Positions 1 to 6,417 of a stretch of DNA of 9,207 bases are shown here, one piece after another. Source of the DNA: Actinomycetes bacterium. Lineage in GTDB: Bacteria > Actinomycetota > Actinomycetes > Propionibacteriales > Propionibacteriaceae. Every line of letters begins with the position of its first letter. Position 1 is the first letter of the stretch. The position numbers and the translations under genes were made by a program. The stretch covers positions 1-9,207 of the forward strand of contig JAEZGC010000079.1 of NCBI GenBank assembly GCA_023437345.1. The letters are read 5' to 3'. Under the pieces are notes generated by a model, which did not search any database, was not told where the DNA came from, and was given only the letters and a program-made list of their open reading frames with translations.

Positions 1-1
1 C

Positions 2-241
2 AACGACGCCGACCAGTGCTGCGGCTTCGGCGGCACCTTCTCGCTCAAGAACCCGGACGTCTCGGTGGCCCTGGGCGCCAACAAGGCCCGCAACGTCATC
101 GATTCCGGCGCGGAGTACCTGATCACCGGCGACAACTCGTGCCTCATGCACATCGGCGGGCTGCTGCACCGCCAGAACGCCGGGGTCAAGCCGATCCACC
201 TGGCCGAGGTCCTGGCCCAGACCGAAGGAGCCCTGCGGTGA
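2..241 (+). CDS. lutA: L-lactate oxidation complex protein LutA, C-terminal 79 residues (partial)
   Basis: This is the 3' end of a gene that begins before the window; the reading frame runs from base 2 to the TGA at 239-241. LutA is a cysteine-rich (CCG-domain) iron-sulfur subunit that works with LutB and LutC to oxidise L-lactate to pyruvate in the cytoplasm. The visible part holds the second CCG signature, DQCCGFGGTFS, with the cysteine pair at bases 17-22. A downstream conserved cysteine lies in TGDNSCLMHIGG (codon 140-142). This is the usual spacing at the end of the second cysteine-rich repeat, where cysteines hold an Fe-S cluster. The stop codon overlaps the lutB start as GTGA, and the lutA-lutB-lutC order confirms the call. 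The related GlpC and heterodisulfide reductase subunits share the CCG motif, but the neighbours argue for LutA. Confidence 0.93.
   Translation, partial: NDADQCCGFGGTFSLKNPDVSVALGANKARNVIDSGAEYLITGDNSCLMHIGGLLHRQNAGVKPIHLAEVLAQTEGALR
225..230 (+). promoter_or_regulatory. Ribosome binding site that fixes the lutB GTG start
   Basis: AAGGAG lies 7 bases before the GTG at 238 and inside the end of lutA. It supports GTG 238 as the lutB start rather than the internal ATG at 298, which has no such site in front of it. Confidence 0.7.
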
Positions 242-1734
242 CCGCCACCGACGCCCAGCGCCGCACCCCGGCGCCGCCTCCCGGCACCTTCATCGGGATG
301 CCGTCGTTCCCCAAGAACGCCAAGGTCCAGCTCCAGAACACCCAGCTGCGGCGCAACCTCGCCAACGCCACCCGGACGATCCGCAACAAGCGGGTGCTGC
401 GGGCCTCCGAGGTTCCCGAGTGGGAGGAACTGCGGGCCGCCGGCGCCGCCATCAAGGACCGGATGGGGCGCCACATGGACGCCTACCTCGTCCAGCTGGA
501 GAAGAACCTCACCGCCAATGGCGCCACCGTCCACTGGGCGCGCGACGCCGAGGAGGCCAACCGGATCATCGTCGGCCTGGTCAAGGCGACCGGCGTCGAC
601 GAGGTGGTCAAGGTCAAGTCGCTGGCCACCCAGGAGATCGACATGAACGAGGCGCTCGAGGAGGCAGGGGTCGCCGCCTGGGAGACCGACCTCGCCGAGC
701 TCATCGTCCAGCTGGGCCACGACCGTCCCTCGCACATCCTCGTCCCGGCGATCCACCGCAACCGCTCCGAGGTGCGCGAGATCTTCCTGCGCGAGATGCA
801 CCTGTACGGCACCCCGGCGCCGGAGGACCTGACCAACGACCCGCCGGTGCTCGCCGCCGCCGCCCGCACCCACCTGCGCGAGAAGTTCCTGCGCGCCAAG
901 GTCGGGATCTCCGGCGGCAACTTCGCCATCGCCGAGACCGGAACGCTGTGCGTGGTCGAGTCCGAGGGCAACGGACGGATGTGCCTCACCCTGCCGGAGA
1001 CGCTGATCAGCGTGGTCGGCATCGAGAAGGTACTGCCCACGTTCGCCGACCTCGAGGTGTTCATGAGGCTGCTGCCGCGCTCCTCCACCGGGGAGCGGAT
1101 GAACCCGTACACCTCGATGTGGACCGGCGTCACCCCCGGCGACGGACCGCAGACCGTCCACGTGGTGCTGATCGACAACGGCCGCACCCGGGTGCTGTCC
1201 GACCCGATCGGACGCTCCGCGTTGCGCTGCATCCGCTGCTCGGCCTGCATGAACATCTGCCCGGTGTACGAGCGGGTCGGCGGCCACGCCTACGGGTCGG
1301 TGTACCCCGGCCCGATCGGTGCCGTGCTGACCCCGATGCTGCGCGGCATCGAGTCCGACGTCGACAAGTCGCTGCCGTTCGCCTCCAGCCTGTGCGGGGC
1401 GTGCGCCGACGTCTGCCCGGTGCAGATCCCGCTGCCGGACCTGCTGGTGCACATGCGGCACAAGGTCGCCGAGAAGAAGCGCCATGAGATGCGTCCGCAC
1501 CTTGAGCCGATGGTGATGGCCGGGGCGAAGTGGGCGTTCGGCAAGGCGGGCCGGCTCGAGGCCGTCGAGGCGCTGTCGCAGCTCGCGGCGAAGATGCTGC
1601 CCAAGACGACCCACCTGGGTCCGCTGCCCTGGCCGGCGTCGCCCTGGACGCGGGCACGTGACCTGAAGATGCCGGCGAAGGAGACCTTCCGGGCCTGGTG
1701 GAAGAAGAACCGCGGCGAGGAGAGCTCGAAGTGA
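238..1734 (+). CDS. lutB: L-lactate oxidation iron-sulfur protein LutB
   Basis: LutB is the LUD-domain, dicluster ferredoxin-type subunit of the cytoplasmic LutABC complex that converts L-lactate to pyruvate. From GTG 238 the protein has 498 residues, close to the family norm. The LUD domain covers roughly residues 70-310 and contains the signature IAETGT at 231-236. A first 4Fe-4S motif, C-x2-C-x2-C-x3-C-P, has cysteines at 331, 334, 337 and 341, followed by PVYERVGGHAYG, typical of LutB. A second motif, LCGACADVCPV, has cysteines at 386, 389 and 393. A basic, Trp-rich tail (about 415-498) matches the LutB C-terminal extension. The start overlaps the lutA stop as GTGA and the stop overlaps the lutC start the same way, so translation of the three genes is probably coupled. 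Regulation, commonly by a GntR-type LutR, is not visible here. Confidence 0.96.
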   Translation: MTATDAQRRTPAPPPGTFIGMPSFPKNAKVQLQNTQLRRNLANATRTIRNKRVLRASEVPEWEELRAAGAAIKDRMGRHMDAYLVQLEKNLTANGATVHWARDAEEANRIIVGLVKATGVDEVVKVKSLATQEIDMNEALEEAGVAAWETDLAELIVQLGHDRPSHILVPAIHRNRSEVREIFLREMHLYGTPAPEDLTNDPPVLAAAARTHLREKFLRAKVGISGGNFAIAETGTLCVVESEGNGRMCLTLPETLISVVGIEKVLPTFADLEVFMRLLPRSSTGERMNPYTSMWTGVTPGDGPQTVHVVLIDNGRTRVLSDPIGRSALRCIRCSACMNICPVYERVGGHAYGSVYPGPIGAVLTPMLRGIESDVDKSLPFASSLCGACADVCPVQIPLPDLLVHMRHKVAEKKRHEMRPHLEPMVMAGAKWAFGKAGRLEAVEALSQLAAKMLPKTTHLGPLPWPASPWTRARDLKMPAKETFRAWWKKNRGEESSK

Positions 1735-2381
1735 GTGCGCGTGAGGTGATCCTGGGCCGGATCCGTGAGGCCCTGTCCGACGTCGTCCAGCCCGACCCGG
1801 CGCTCGACGTCCCCATCCCCTGGGAGTACGGCCGTCCCACGCCGATGCCCGACATCCTTGAGCGGTTCGTCGAGATGGTGGTCGACTACAAGGCGGTCGT
1901 GCGGCGGGTTCCCGCAGCCGAGGTGCCGGACGCGATCACCGGCCTGCTCACCGAGAAGGGCGTCACCTCGATGGTGGTGCCGCAGGGGGTTGACCCCGCC
2001 TGGCGGCAGGCCGTCGAGGCGGCCGGGGCGACCATCCACGATGACGACCCGCCGCTGTCCCACCTGGAGCTGAACGCGATTCAGGGGGTGCTCACAGCCT
2101 CGGTGGTGAGCATCGCCGAGACCGGGACGATAGTCCTGGACCACGCCCCCGACCAGGGCCGGCGCGCGCTCTCCCTTGTGCCCGACCTGCATGTGTGCGT
2201 GGTGCGGGCCGACCAGGTCGTCTCCGATGTCCCCGAGGCTGTCGGGCGGCTGGCCGCCTCGATAGCAGCCGGTCGCCCGCTGACCTGGATCAGCGGCGGC
2301 TCGGCGACCTCCGACATCGAACTCAACCGGGTCGAGGGAGTGCACGGGCCGCGGACCCTGCTGGTGGTCCTGGCCGAGTAG
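1731..2381 (+). CDS. lutC: LUD-domain protein LutC, L-lactate utilisation
   Basis: LutC is the small third subunit of the L-lactate oxidation complex. It is 216 residues long and is a LUD (YkgG/LutC) domain almost throughout. SIAETGTIVLDHAPDQGRR near residues 127-145 is the conserved core and shares the IAETGT signature (128-133) with LutB. The C-terminal stretch WISGGSATSDIELNRVEGVHGP is a hallmark of the family, in which ISGPSATADIE is more usual. The start GTG 1731 overlaps the lutB stop TGA (1732-1734) and has GAGGAG 8 bases upstream (1717-1722). The protein has no cysteine-rich Fe-S motif, as expected for LutC. It is the last lut gene: a GC-rich hairpin and a different family follow. Two rare ATA codons occur, at 2130 and 2262. 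Confidence 0.95.
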   Translation: MSAREVILGRIREALSDVVQPDPALDVPIPWEYGRPTPMPDILERFVEMVVDYKAVVRRVPAAEVPDAITGLLTEKGVTSMVVPQGVDPAWRQAVEAAGATIHDDDPPLSHLELNAIQGVLTASVVSIAETGTIVLDHAPDQGRRALSLVPDLHVCVVRADQVVSDVPEAVGRLAASIAAGRPLTWISGGSATSDIELNRVEGVHGPRTLLVVLAE

Positions 2382-2393
2382 CCGTGGCGGTCC

Positions 2394-2408
2394 CCCGGGG
2401 CGCCCGGG
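2394..2408 (+). terminator. Possible GC-rich hairpin after lutC
   Basis: Two CCCGGG hexamers (2394-2399 and 2403-2408) separated by GCG can fold into a 6-bp all-GC stem with a 3-base loop, 12 bases after the lutC stop. There is no run of Ts after it, only TTG. It would therefore be a stem-only (I-shaped) terminator of the sort proposed for actinobacteria, or a pause site. Chance palindromes are common at this GC content. Confidence 0.3.
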
Positions 2409-2416
2409 TTGCTGGT

Positions 2417-2422
2417 TAGGGT
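2417..2422 (+). promoter_or_regulatory. Putative -10 element for a leaderless DUF3152 transcript
   Basis: TAGGGT fits the actinobacterial -10 pattern TANNNT. Counting the final T as position -7 puts the transcription start exactly on the G of the GTG at 2429. The gene has no convincing Shine-Dalgarno sequence, which suits a leaderless mRNA. No clear -35 hexamer is visible. Confidence 0.45.
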
Positions 2423-2428
2423 GGCACG

Positions 2429-3235
2429 GTGAGTCCGTCCCCCCTTGCCGGCCCCGGAGCGTCCCGGTGGCTCGCCCCACGGTTGGTCGCCGCCCTCGTG
2501 GCAGGACTTGCCGTACTGGTCGGGCTCGGGCTGTGGGCCGACGCGCTGGCCGAACCCGTGGTCCGCGCCGGGGTGCCCACCGGCAGCGTCACCCCGCCGC
2601 CGCCGCGTCCGACGACCGCCCGGCCGAGCCCCACCGCCAGCTCGAGCGCCACCCCGGCAGGGGAGCCGTCCTCCTCGACCAAGCCGTCGACCAAGCCGAC
2701 CAAGAAGCCGAGCGCCAAGCCGAGCAAGGGCGCCGATACCTTCGCCACCTCGAAGGTCGCCCGCAAGCCGGTCAGCGGCACGGGCACCCAGCACCGCTTC
2801 ATAGTCAAGGTCCAGACCGCCACCGGGCTGGACGCCGACGAGGTGGCCGGCCAGGTCGCCGACATCCTCAATGACCCGCGCAGCTGGGCGGGCAGCGGCA
2901 CCGTCAGGTTCGGCCTGGTCAAAGACGCCGGCAAGGCCGACTTCACCGTCTATGTCAGCGCGCCGAACGCTGCCGACGCCAAGTGCGGAGCCTCCGATGT
3001 CGTGTGCGTCCGCGGCGGCAAGGTGGTCCTCGGAGCCGCCGGCTGGAAGGACGCCGCGGCCACCTATGCCGGCGACACCACCGGCTTTCGTCGCTACCTT
3101 GTCAACCATGCGGTTGGCCGGTTTCTCGGCAAGGAGAAGGCGTCCTGCAAGAAGGCCGGCCGGCCGGCACCGGTGATGGCGCCCCAGGCCGAGGACCTCA
3201 AGGGCTGCACCCCGAACCCGTGGCCGTTCGGCTGA
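2429..3235 (+). CDS. Membrane-anchored DUF3152 protein with degenerate zincin motif
   Basis: This 268-residue protein has one N-terminal hydrophobic segment (about 19-37) following a short Arg-containing stretch. A Pro/Thr/Ser/Lys-rich linker (about 50-100) is followed by a globular domain outside the membrane (about 115-268). The domain resembles DUF3152: FIVKVQTATGLDADEVA, then LNDPRSWAGSGTVRFGLV, then YLVNHAVGRFLG, and a final APVM...CTPNPWP. As I recall the family, its members carry NHEVGH.LG..H, an HExxHxxGxxH zinc-protease motif. Here the positions read H227, A228, R231, G234 and K237, so the catalytic Glu and two of three zinc-ligand His are replaced. The fold is probably kept but peptidase activity is not expected. 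Four cysteines (in AKCGASDVVCV, at 240, and in GCTPNP) could form extracytoplasmic disulfides. The GTG start is supported by a leaderless-type -10 box. The gene is not obviously part of the lut operon, and its role is unknown. Confidence 0.82.
   Translation: MSPSPLAGPGASRWLAPRLVAALVAGLAVLVGLGLWADALAEPVVRAGVPTGSVTPPPPRPTTARPSPTASSSATPAGEPSSSTKPSTKPTKKPSAKPSKGADTFATSKVARKPVSGTGTQHRFIVKVQTATGLDADEVAGQVADILNDPRSWAGSGTVRFGLVKDAGKADFTVYVSAPNAADAKCGASDVVCVRGGKVVLGAAGWKDAAATYAGDTTGFRRYLVNHAVGRFLGKEKASCKKAGRPAPVMAPQAEDLKGCTPNPWPFG
2678..2728 (+). repeat. Imperfect short tandem repeat coding a Lys/Pro/Ser linker
   Basis: Variants of ACCAAGCCG and GCCAAGCCG recur about five times and code for KPSTKPTKKPSAKPSK. 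The stretch is a low-complexity, positively charged spacer between the membrane anchor and the DUF3152 domain. Such linkers commonly span or bind the cell wall, and the repeat may vary in length between strains. Confidence 0.6.
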
Positions 3236-3239
3236 GCCC

Positions 3240-4685
3240 TCAGTCGGTCACCCGGGGCAGGTCGCCGGTGGTGATCTCGCCGGGCGACTGCGGCTGCTGG
3301 CTGGTGCCGGGCAGCCGGATGGTGAACTCGGCGCCGCCACCGGGCGCGATTCCCGCCTTCACCCAGCCGCCGTGGGCCTTGATGGTCTGGGCGACGATCG
3401 ACAGTCCCAGTCCCGAGCCGGGGGTGGTGCGGGCCGTCGAGGCACGGTAGAACCTGTCGAAGACGTGCGGCAGGTCCTCCTCGTTGATGCCGGGCCCCTG
3501 GTCGGAGATCCGGAGCCGGTCGCCGTCCAGGTGCACCTCGATGGTGCCGCCCGGCGGGGAGAACTTCACCGCGTTGTCGAGCAGGTTGGTGACCGCCCGC
3601 TCCAGGGTCTCCGGCTCCCCGACCAGGTACAGCGGGTCGAGCCTGACGTCGAAGGTGAGCCCCGGACCGCGCCGCTTCGCCCGGGCCACCGCGTGCTCGA
3701 CCACCTCCCGCAGGTCGATCGGCTCCGGGGCCGGCGCCACCGAGTCCTCCCGCGACAGGTGGACGAGGTCGCCGATCAGGGTGGTGAACTCGCCCAGCTG
3801 AGCGGCGATGTCGCGCAGGATCTCCCCCCGGGCCCCGGGTGGCAGCATCCCCTGGCGCTCGTCGGCCACCAGCAACTCAACGTTGGTGCGCAGCGAGGTG
3901 AGCGGGGTGCGCAGCTCGTGGCCGGCGTCGGCGATCAGCCTGCGTTGCCGGTCGCGGGAGCTGGCCAGGTTGCGCATCATCGCGTTGAAGGCGCGCGACA
4001 GGTCGGTCAGCTCATCCATCCCGCCCAGCTCCAGCGGGGCCAGCACATCGGTCTCGGTCACCCGGGTGACGGCGTCGGTGAGGCGCTGGATCGGCTCCAG
4101 CCCGGAGCGGGCGATCACCCAGCCGGTGGCACCGGCGACCAGCGCGGCGGCCAGGCCGAAGGTCAGCAACGAGAACGCAAGGATCCGCAGGATCTGGTTG
4201 GTCGGGCCCAGCGGGCGGCCCAGCACGAGTGCGTAGTTGTGGACGCCGTCGGAGACCGGGACGGCGACTATCCGGTACGGCTCGCCGGCGGTGTCGACTC
4301 CGGTGCGCGCCGACGAGCCGGTCTGCGTCCGCGCCACCGCGATCTCCCGGGCCGTGGTCACCAGCAGTTCGCCGGTGTTGCCGGGCGGGCGCTGCGTACG
4401 GTGGTCGGCCCTGACGACGAGCAGGGTGACGTTGGCGGTCTGCAGGGCGTCCTGGTTGAGCCCGCCCATCCCCTCGATGTCACTGGCGATCCACTCGCTG
4501 GTCACCGCGGCGACCTCGATCAGCTCCTGGTCGAGCTGGTCGTAGATGGCGATGTTGGTGATGATGTAGGCGGCCACACCGGTGATCGCCACGGCGCCGG
4601 CCACCGCAGCCGAGACGAGGAAGGCGAGCCGGTCGTGCAGCGGCCGGTTGGTGACAGCGAGGAGCGAACGCAGCCAGCGGGTCAC
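3240..4685 (-). CDS. Sensor histidine kinase, MprB-like
   Basis: This 481-residue membrane kinase is the likely partner of the response regulator just upstream. A first transmembrane helix (about 20-45) is followed by an extracytoplasmic sensor region (about 48-163) and a second helix (about 165-192). A HAMP domain (about 192-245) leads to the HisKA domain with the phospho-acceptor H256 in ADAGHELRTPLTSLR. The HATPase domain shows an N box (NLLDNAVKF, starting N367), the G1 motif DQGPGI, the F box VFDRFYR and the G2 motif GSGLGLSIV. The start GTG overlaps the regulator stop TGA as GTGA, so the two should be co-translated at fixed ratio. Domain order and length match mycobacterial MprB-type envelope-stress kinases, but the sensed signal cannot be read from the sequence. 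The gene converges on the DUF3152 gene, with only four bases between stop codons. Confidence 0.93.
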   Translation of the reverse strand: MTRWLRSLLAVTNRPLHDRLAFLVSAAVAGAVAITGVAAYIITNIAIYDQLDQELIEVAAVTSEWIASDIEGMGGLNQDALQTANVTLLVVRADHRTQRPPGNTGELLVTTAREIAVARTQTGSSARTGVDTAGEPYRIVAVPVSDGVHNYALVLGRPLGPTNQILRILAFSLLTFGLAAALVAGATGWVIARSGLEPIQRLTDAVTRVTETDVLAPLELGGMDELTDLSRAFNAMMRNLASSRDRQRRLIADAGHELRTPLTSLRTNVELLVADERQGMLPPGARGEILRDIAAQLGEFTTLIGDLVHLSREDSVAPAPEPIDLREVVEHAVARAKRRGPGLTFDVRLDPLYLVGEPETLERAVTNLLDNAVKFSPPGGTIEVHLDGDRLRISDQGPGINEEDLPHVFDRFYRASTARTTPGSGLGLSIVAQTIKAHGGWVKAGIAPGGGAEFTIRLPGTSQQPQSPGEITTGDLPRVTD

Positions 4686-5377
4686 GGTGGGGTCTCGCGC
4701 AGCACGTAGCCGATGCCGCGCACGGTGTGGATCAGCCGGGACTCGCCCTCGCCCTCAGTCTTGCGCCGCAGGTAGCCGATGTAGACCTCGAGCGAGTTCG
4801 CGGTGGTGGGGAAGTCGAAGCCCCACACCTCGTTGAGCAGCCAGCTGCGTTCCAGCACCCGGCGGGGGTTCTCAAGGAAGGTCTGCAGCAGCGCGAACTC
4901 GGTGCGGGTGAGGCTGATCCGGCGCCCGCCGCGCTGCACCTCCCTGGTCTGCAGGTCCAGCGACAGGTCGGCGAAGACGAGCAGCTCCGAGCCGGGCTCC
5001 TCGGAGTTGGACGGGCGGGCCGAGCGCCGGGTCAGCGCGCGCAGCCGGGCGAGCAGTTCCTCGAAGGAGAACGGCTTGGCCATGTAGTCGTCGGCGCCGG
5101 CATCCAGGCCGTCCACCCGGTCACCGACGGCGTCGCGGGCGGTGAGGACGAGGATCGGCACATCATTGCCGCCCGAGCGCAGCGACCGCGTGGTCTCCAG
5201 ACCGTCCAGGCGGGGCATCATCACATCCATGATCACGGCGTCGGGACGCATCGCGGACAGCTTGGCGAGCGCTTCGACGCCGTCCACCGCGGTGGTCACC
5301 TCGTAGCCGGAGTAGTGGAGGGAACGCGCCAGGGAGTCGCGGACCGCCTGGTCGTCGTCCACAACAAGGATGTGCAT
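4682..5377 (-). CDS. OmpR-family response regulator, MprA-like
   Basis: This 231-residue DNA-binding regulator should be phosphorylated by the adjacent kinase. The receiver domain (1-118) shows the acidic pocket D7-D9, phospho-acceptor D51 in VIMDVMMPRLDG, switch T79 in VLTARD and K101 in YMAKPF. A winged-helix output domain (about 135-231) contains LTRTEFALLQTFLENPRRVLE, the strand EVYIGYLRRKTE and the ending IHTVRGIGYVLRETPP. From memory this closely resembles mycobacterial MprA in length and ending. The ATG at 5377 was chosen because the receiver domain begins immediately there, although the frame stays open further upstream. There is no strong ribosome site. A CAGGCT hexamer is spaced so that transcription could begin at the ATG, which is weak evidence for a leaderless start. 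The stop overlaps the kinase start; the phosphatase gene ends 50 bases upstream. Confidence 0.93.
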   Translation of the reverse strand: MHILVVDDDQAVRDSLARSLHYSGYEVTTAVDGVEALAKLSAMRPDAVIMDVMMPRLDGLETTRSLRSGGNDVPILVLTARDAVGDRVDGLDAGADDYMAKPFSFEELLARLRALTRRSARPSNSEEPGSELLVFADLSLDLQTREVQRGGRRISLTRTEFALLQTFLENPRRVLERSWLLNEVWGFDFPTTANSLEVYIGYLRRKTEGEGESRLIHTVRGIGYVLRETPP

Positions 5378-5404
5378 GCCATAAGCCTGCCATGTGCGGC
5401 GGCT

Positions 5405-5417
5405 CCGGCGCTGCCGG
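5405..5417 (-). terminator. Small GC hairpin between the phosphatase and response regulator genes
   Basis: A perfect 5-bp GC stem, CCGGC and GCCGG around a 3-base loop, lies in the 50-base gap between the phosphatase stop and the regulator start. It has no T tract. It may weaken readthrough or stabilise a processed mRNA, or it may be chance in GC-rich spacer. Confidence 0.2.
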
Positions 5418-5427
5418 CCCGGCCCGG

Positions 5428-5907
5428 TCAGCCCGTGGCGTCGGACAACTCGCGCACCCGGTCGAGCAGGCCGGGCATGGCGGCCTCGATCGAGGCGAGG
5501 GTGTCGGCGAAGCCGGCCGCGCTGCCGTACCACGGGTCGGGCACGCCGGCGCCCGGCTCGGCGTCCGGGTCGAAGTCGGTGAGCAGCCCGAGGTTGGCTG
5601 CCTCCGGCACCAGTCGGCGGATCCGGTCCAGGTGGATGCCCTCCATGCCGACGACGAGGTCGGCGTCGCGCACCTGGCCGGCGGTGATCCGCTGGGCGGT
5701 GTGGGCTCCGGTGGGGTAGCCGGCCCGCCGCAGCATGGCCACCGCGCGGTCGTCCATCGGGTTGCCCTGCTCCTCGGCGCTGACCCCTGCGCTGCTGAAC
5801 ACAACCGCCACGCCATCACGCTCGGCCCACTCCCTGGCCACCACCTCGGCCATCGGGGAACGGCAGATATTGCCCCAGCAGACGAAGACGACGTGCGGTG
5901 CGCTCAC
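5428..5907 (-). CDS. Low-molecular-weight protein tyrosine phosphatase
   Basis: This 159-residue cytoplasmic enzyme removes phosphate from protein tyrosines through a cysteinyl-phosphate intermediate. The phosphate loop lies at the N-terminus, CWGNICRS, giving CX5R with nucleophile C10 and R16. The general acid D124 sits in DPWYG. Both are in the expected places and the length is typical (about 150-165). Residue 11 is Trp, where I would more often expect Leu or Thr. The start GTG 5907 overlaps the stop of the upstream membrane-protein gene as GTGA and leaves only nine residues before the catalytic Cys, normal for the family. Mycobacterial PtpA is the best-known relative, but orthology is not shown. 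The close relative, arsenate reductase ArsC, is less likely given DPWYG and the absence of ars genes. Its position before a two-component pair suggests a signalling role, which is inference. Confidence 0.93.
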   Translation of the reverse strand: MSAPHVVFVCWGNICRSPMAEVVAREWAERDGVAVVFSSAGVSAEEQGNPMDDRAVAMLRRAGYPTGAHTAQRITAGQVRDADLVVGMEGIHLDRIRRLVPEAANLGLLTDFDPDAEPGAGVPDPWYGSAAGFADTLASIEAAMPGLLDRVRELSDATG

Positions 5908-6284
5908 CGGTGGTCGGTCCCGCGCTTGCCGAGGAAGGCGTTGAGGATGAAGCTCACCACCGACACGATCAGCGCCCCGAGGAACGCCGTGCCCCAGTCG
6001 GCGACGTGCCAGTCGAGGCCGAGTTCGCCCGCCAGCCACGACACCAGCATCAGCAACAGGGCGTTGATCACCAGCAGGAACAGCCCGAGGGTCAGGAAGA
6101 TCAGGGGGGCGGTGACGATCCGGAACAGCGGTTTGACGATGCTGTTCACCACCCCGAAGATCGCCGCGACCGCGAGCAGCGTGAGGATCTGGGTCTCCGC
6201 CTGGTCGTTGGCCACGGTGATCCCGTCCAGCAGCCAGGTCGCCACGGCCAGGGCGAGACCACTGGCGAGGAAGCGAATCAGCAT
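5904..6284 (-). CDS. YvlD-type small membrane protein (phage holin 4 superfamily)
   Basis: This 126-residue protein is almost entirely hydrophobic, with four likely transmembrane helices near residues 2-20, 33-50, 58-85 and 98-119. It ends in a short basic tail, GKRGTDHR. The conserved segment FGVVNSIVKPLFRIVTAPLIFLTLG matches the family called Phage_holin_4_2 or YvlD (PF04020). Despite the name, members are common chromosomal proteins without phage context, and none is seen here. Bacillus YvlD lies in an envelope-stress regulon, so a membrane-stress role is plausible but inferred. The ATG at 6284 has only a weak GGGGA before it. A CAGCAT hexamer at 6291-6296 would place the transcription start on the ATG. 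The stop overlaps the phosphatase start (GTGA), so it is probably the first gene of a membrane protein-phosphatase-regulator-kinase run. Confidence 0.88.
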   Translation of the reverse strand: MLIRFLASGLALAVATWLLDGITVANDQAETQILTLLAVAAIFGVVNSIVKPLFRIVTAPLIFLTLGLFLLVINALLLMLVSWLAGELGLDWHVADWGTAFLGALIVSVVSFILNAFLGKRGTDHR

Positions 6285-6417
6285 GTCCCCATGCTGTCAC
6301 GGCTGCCGGGTCGCGGCGAGAGCCGGTGCCGGAGCGAGACTCCGCCACCAGCGGCACCAGCGGCGACAGCACCGCCGACGTGACAGAGTTGGCCTGTCCC
6401 ACGTCGAAAGGTGCAGC
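6285..6417. promoter_or_regulatory. Divergent intergenic region with an 8-bp inverted repeat
   Basis: These 133 bases separate two divergent genes and should hold both promoters. CTGTCACG (6294-6301) and its exact reverse complement CGTGACAG (6379-6386) flank the region. Read toward each gene, both copies continue as CGTGACAG-NN-T, so each includes an A/T-matching hexamer at the -10 position: CAGCAT toward the YvlD-type gene and CAGAGT (6384-6389) toward the carbamoyltransferase gene. The first predicts transcription starting at the ATG 6284; the second predicts a 22-base leader containing the GAAAGG ribosome site at 6406-6411. No clear -35 boxes are visible. The repeat could be a binding site, shared promoter sequence or chance. 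Confidence 0.4.

Noticed and set aside
298..300. ATG 298 as the lutB start
   Set aside because: It lacks a ribosome site, whereas GTG 238 has AAGGAG at good spacing and a GTGA overlap repeated at the lutB/lutC junction.
3372..4709. A 445-codon plus-strand open frame opposite the kinase gene
   Set aside because: It is antisense to complete HisKA and HATPase motifs, and its Gly/Arg/Val-rich translation has no domain.
5904..6284. A phage lysis module, suggested by the holin family name
   Set aside because: No endolysin or other phage gene is nearby. The YvlD-type family is widespread on chromosomes, and the gene is coupled to a phosphatase gene.
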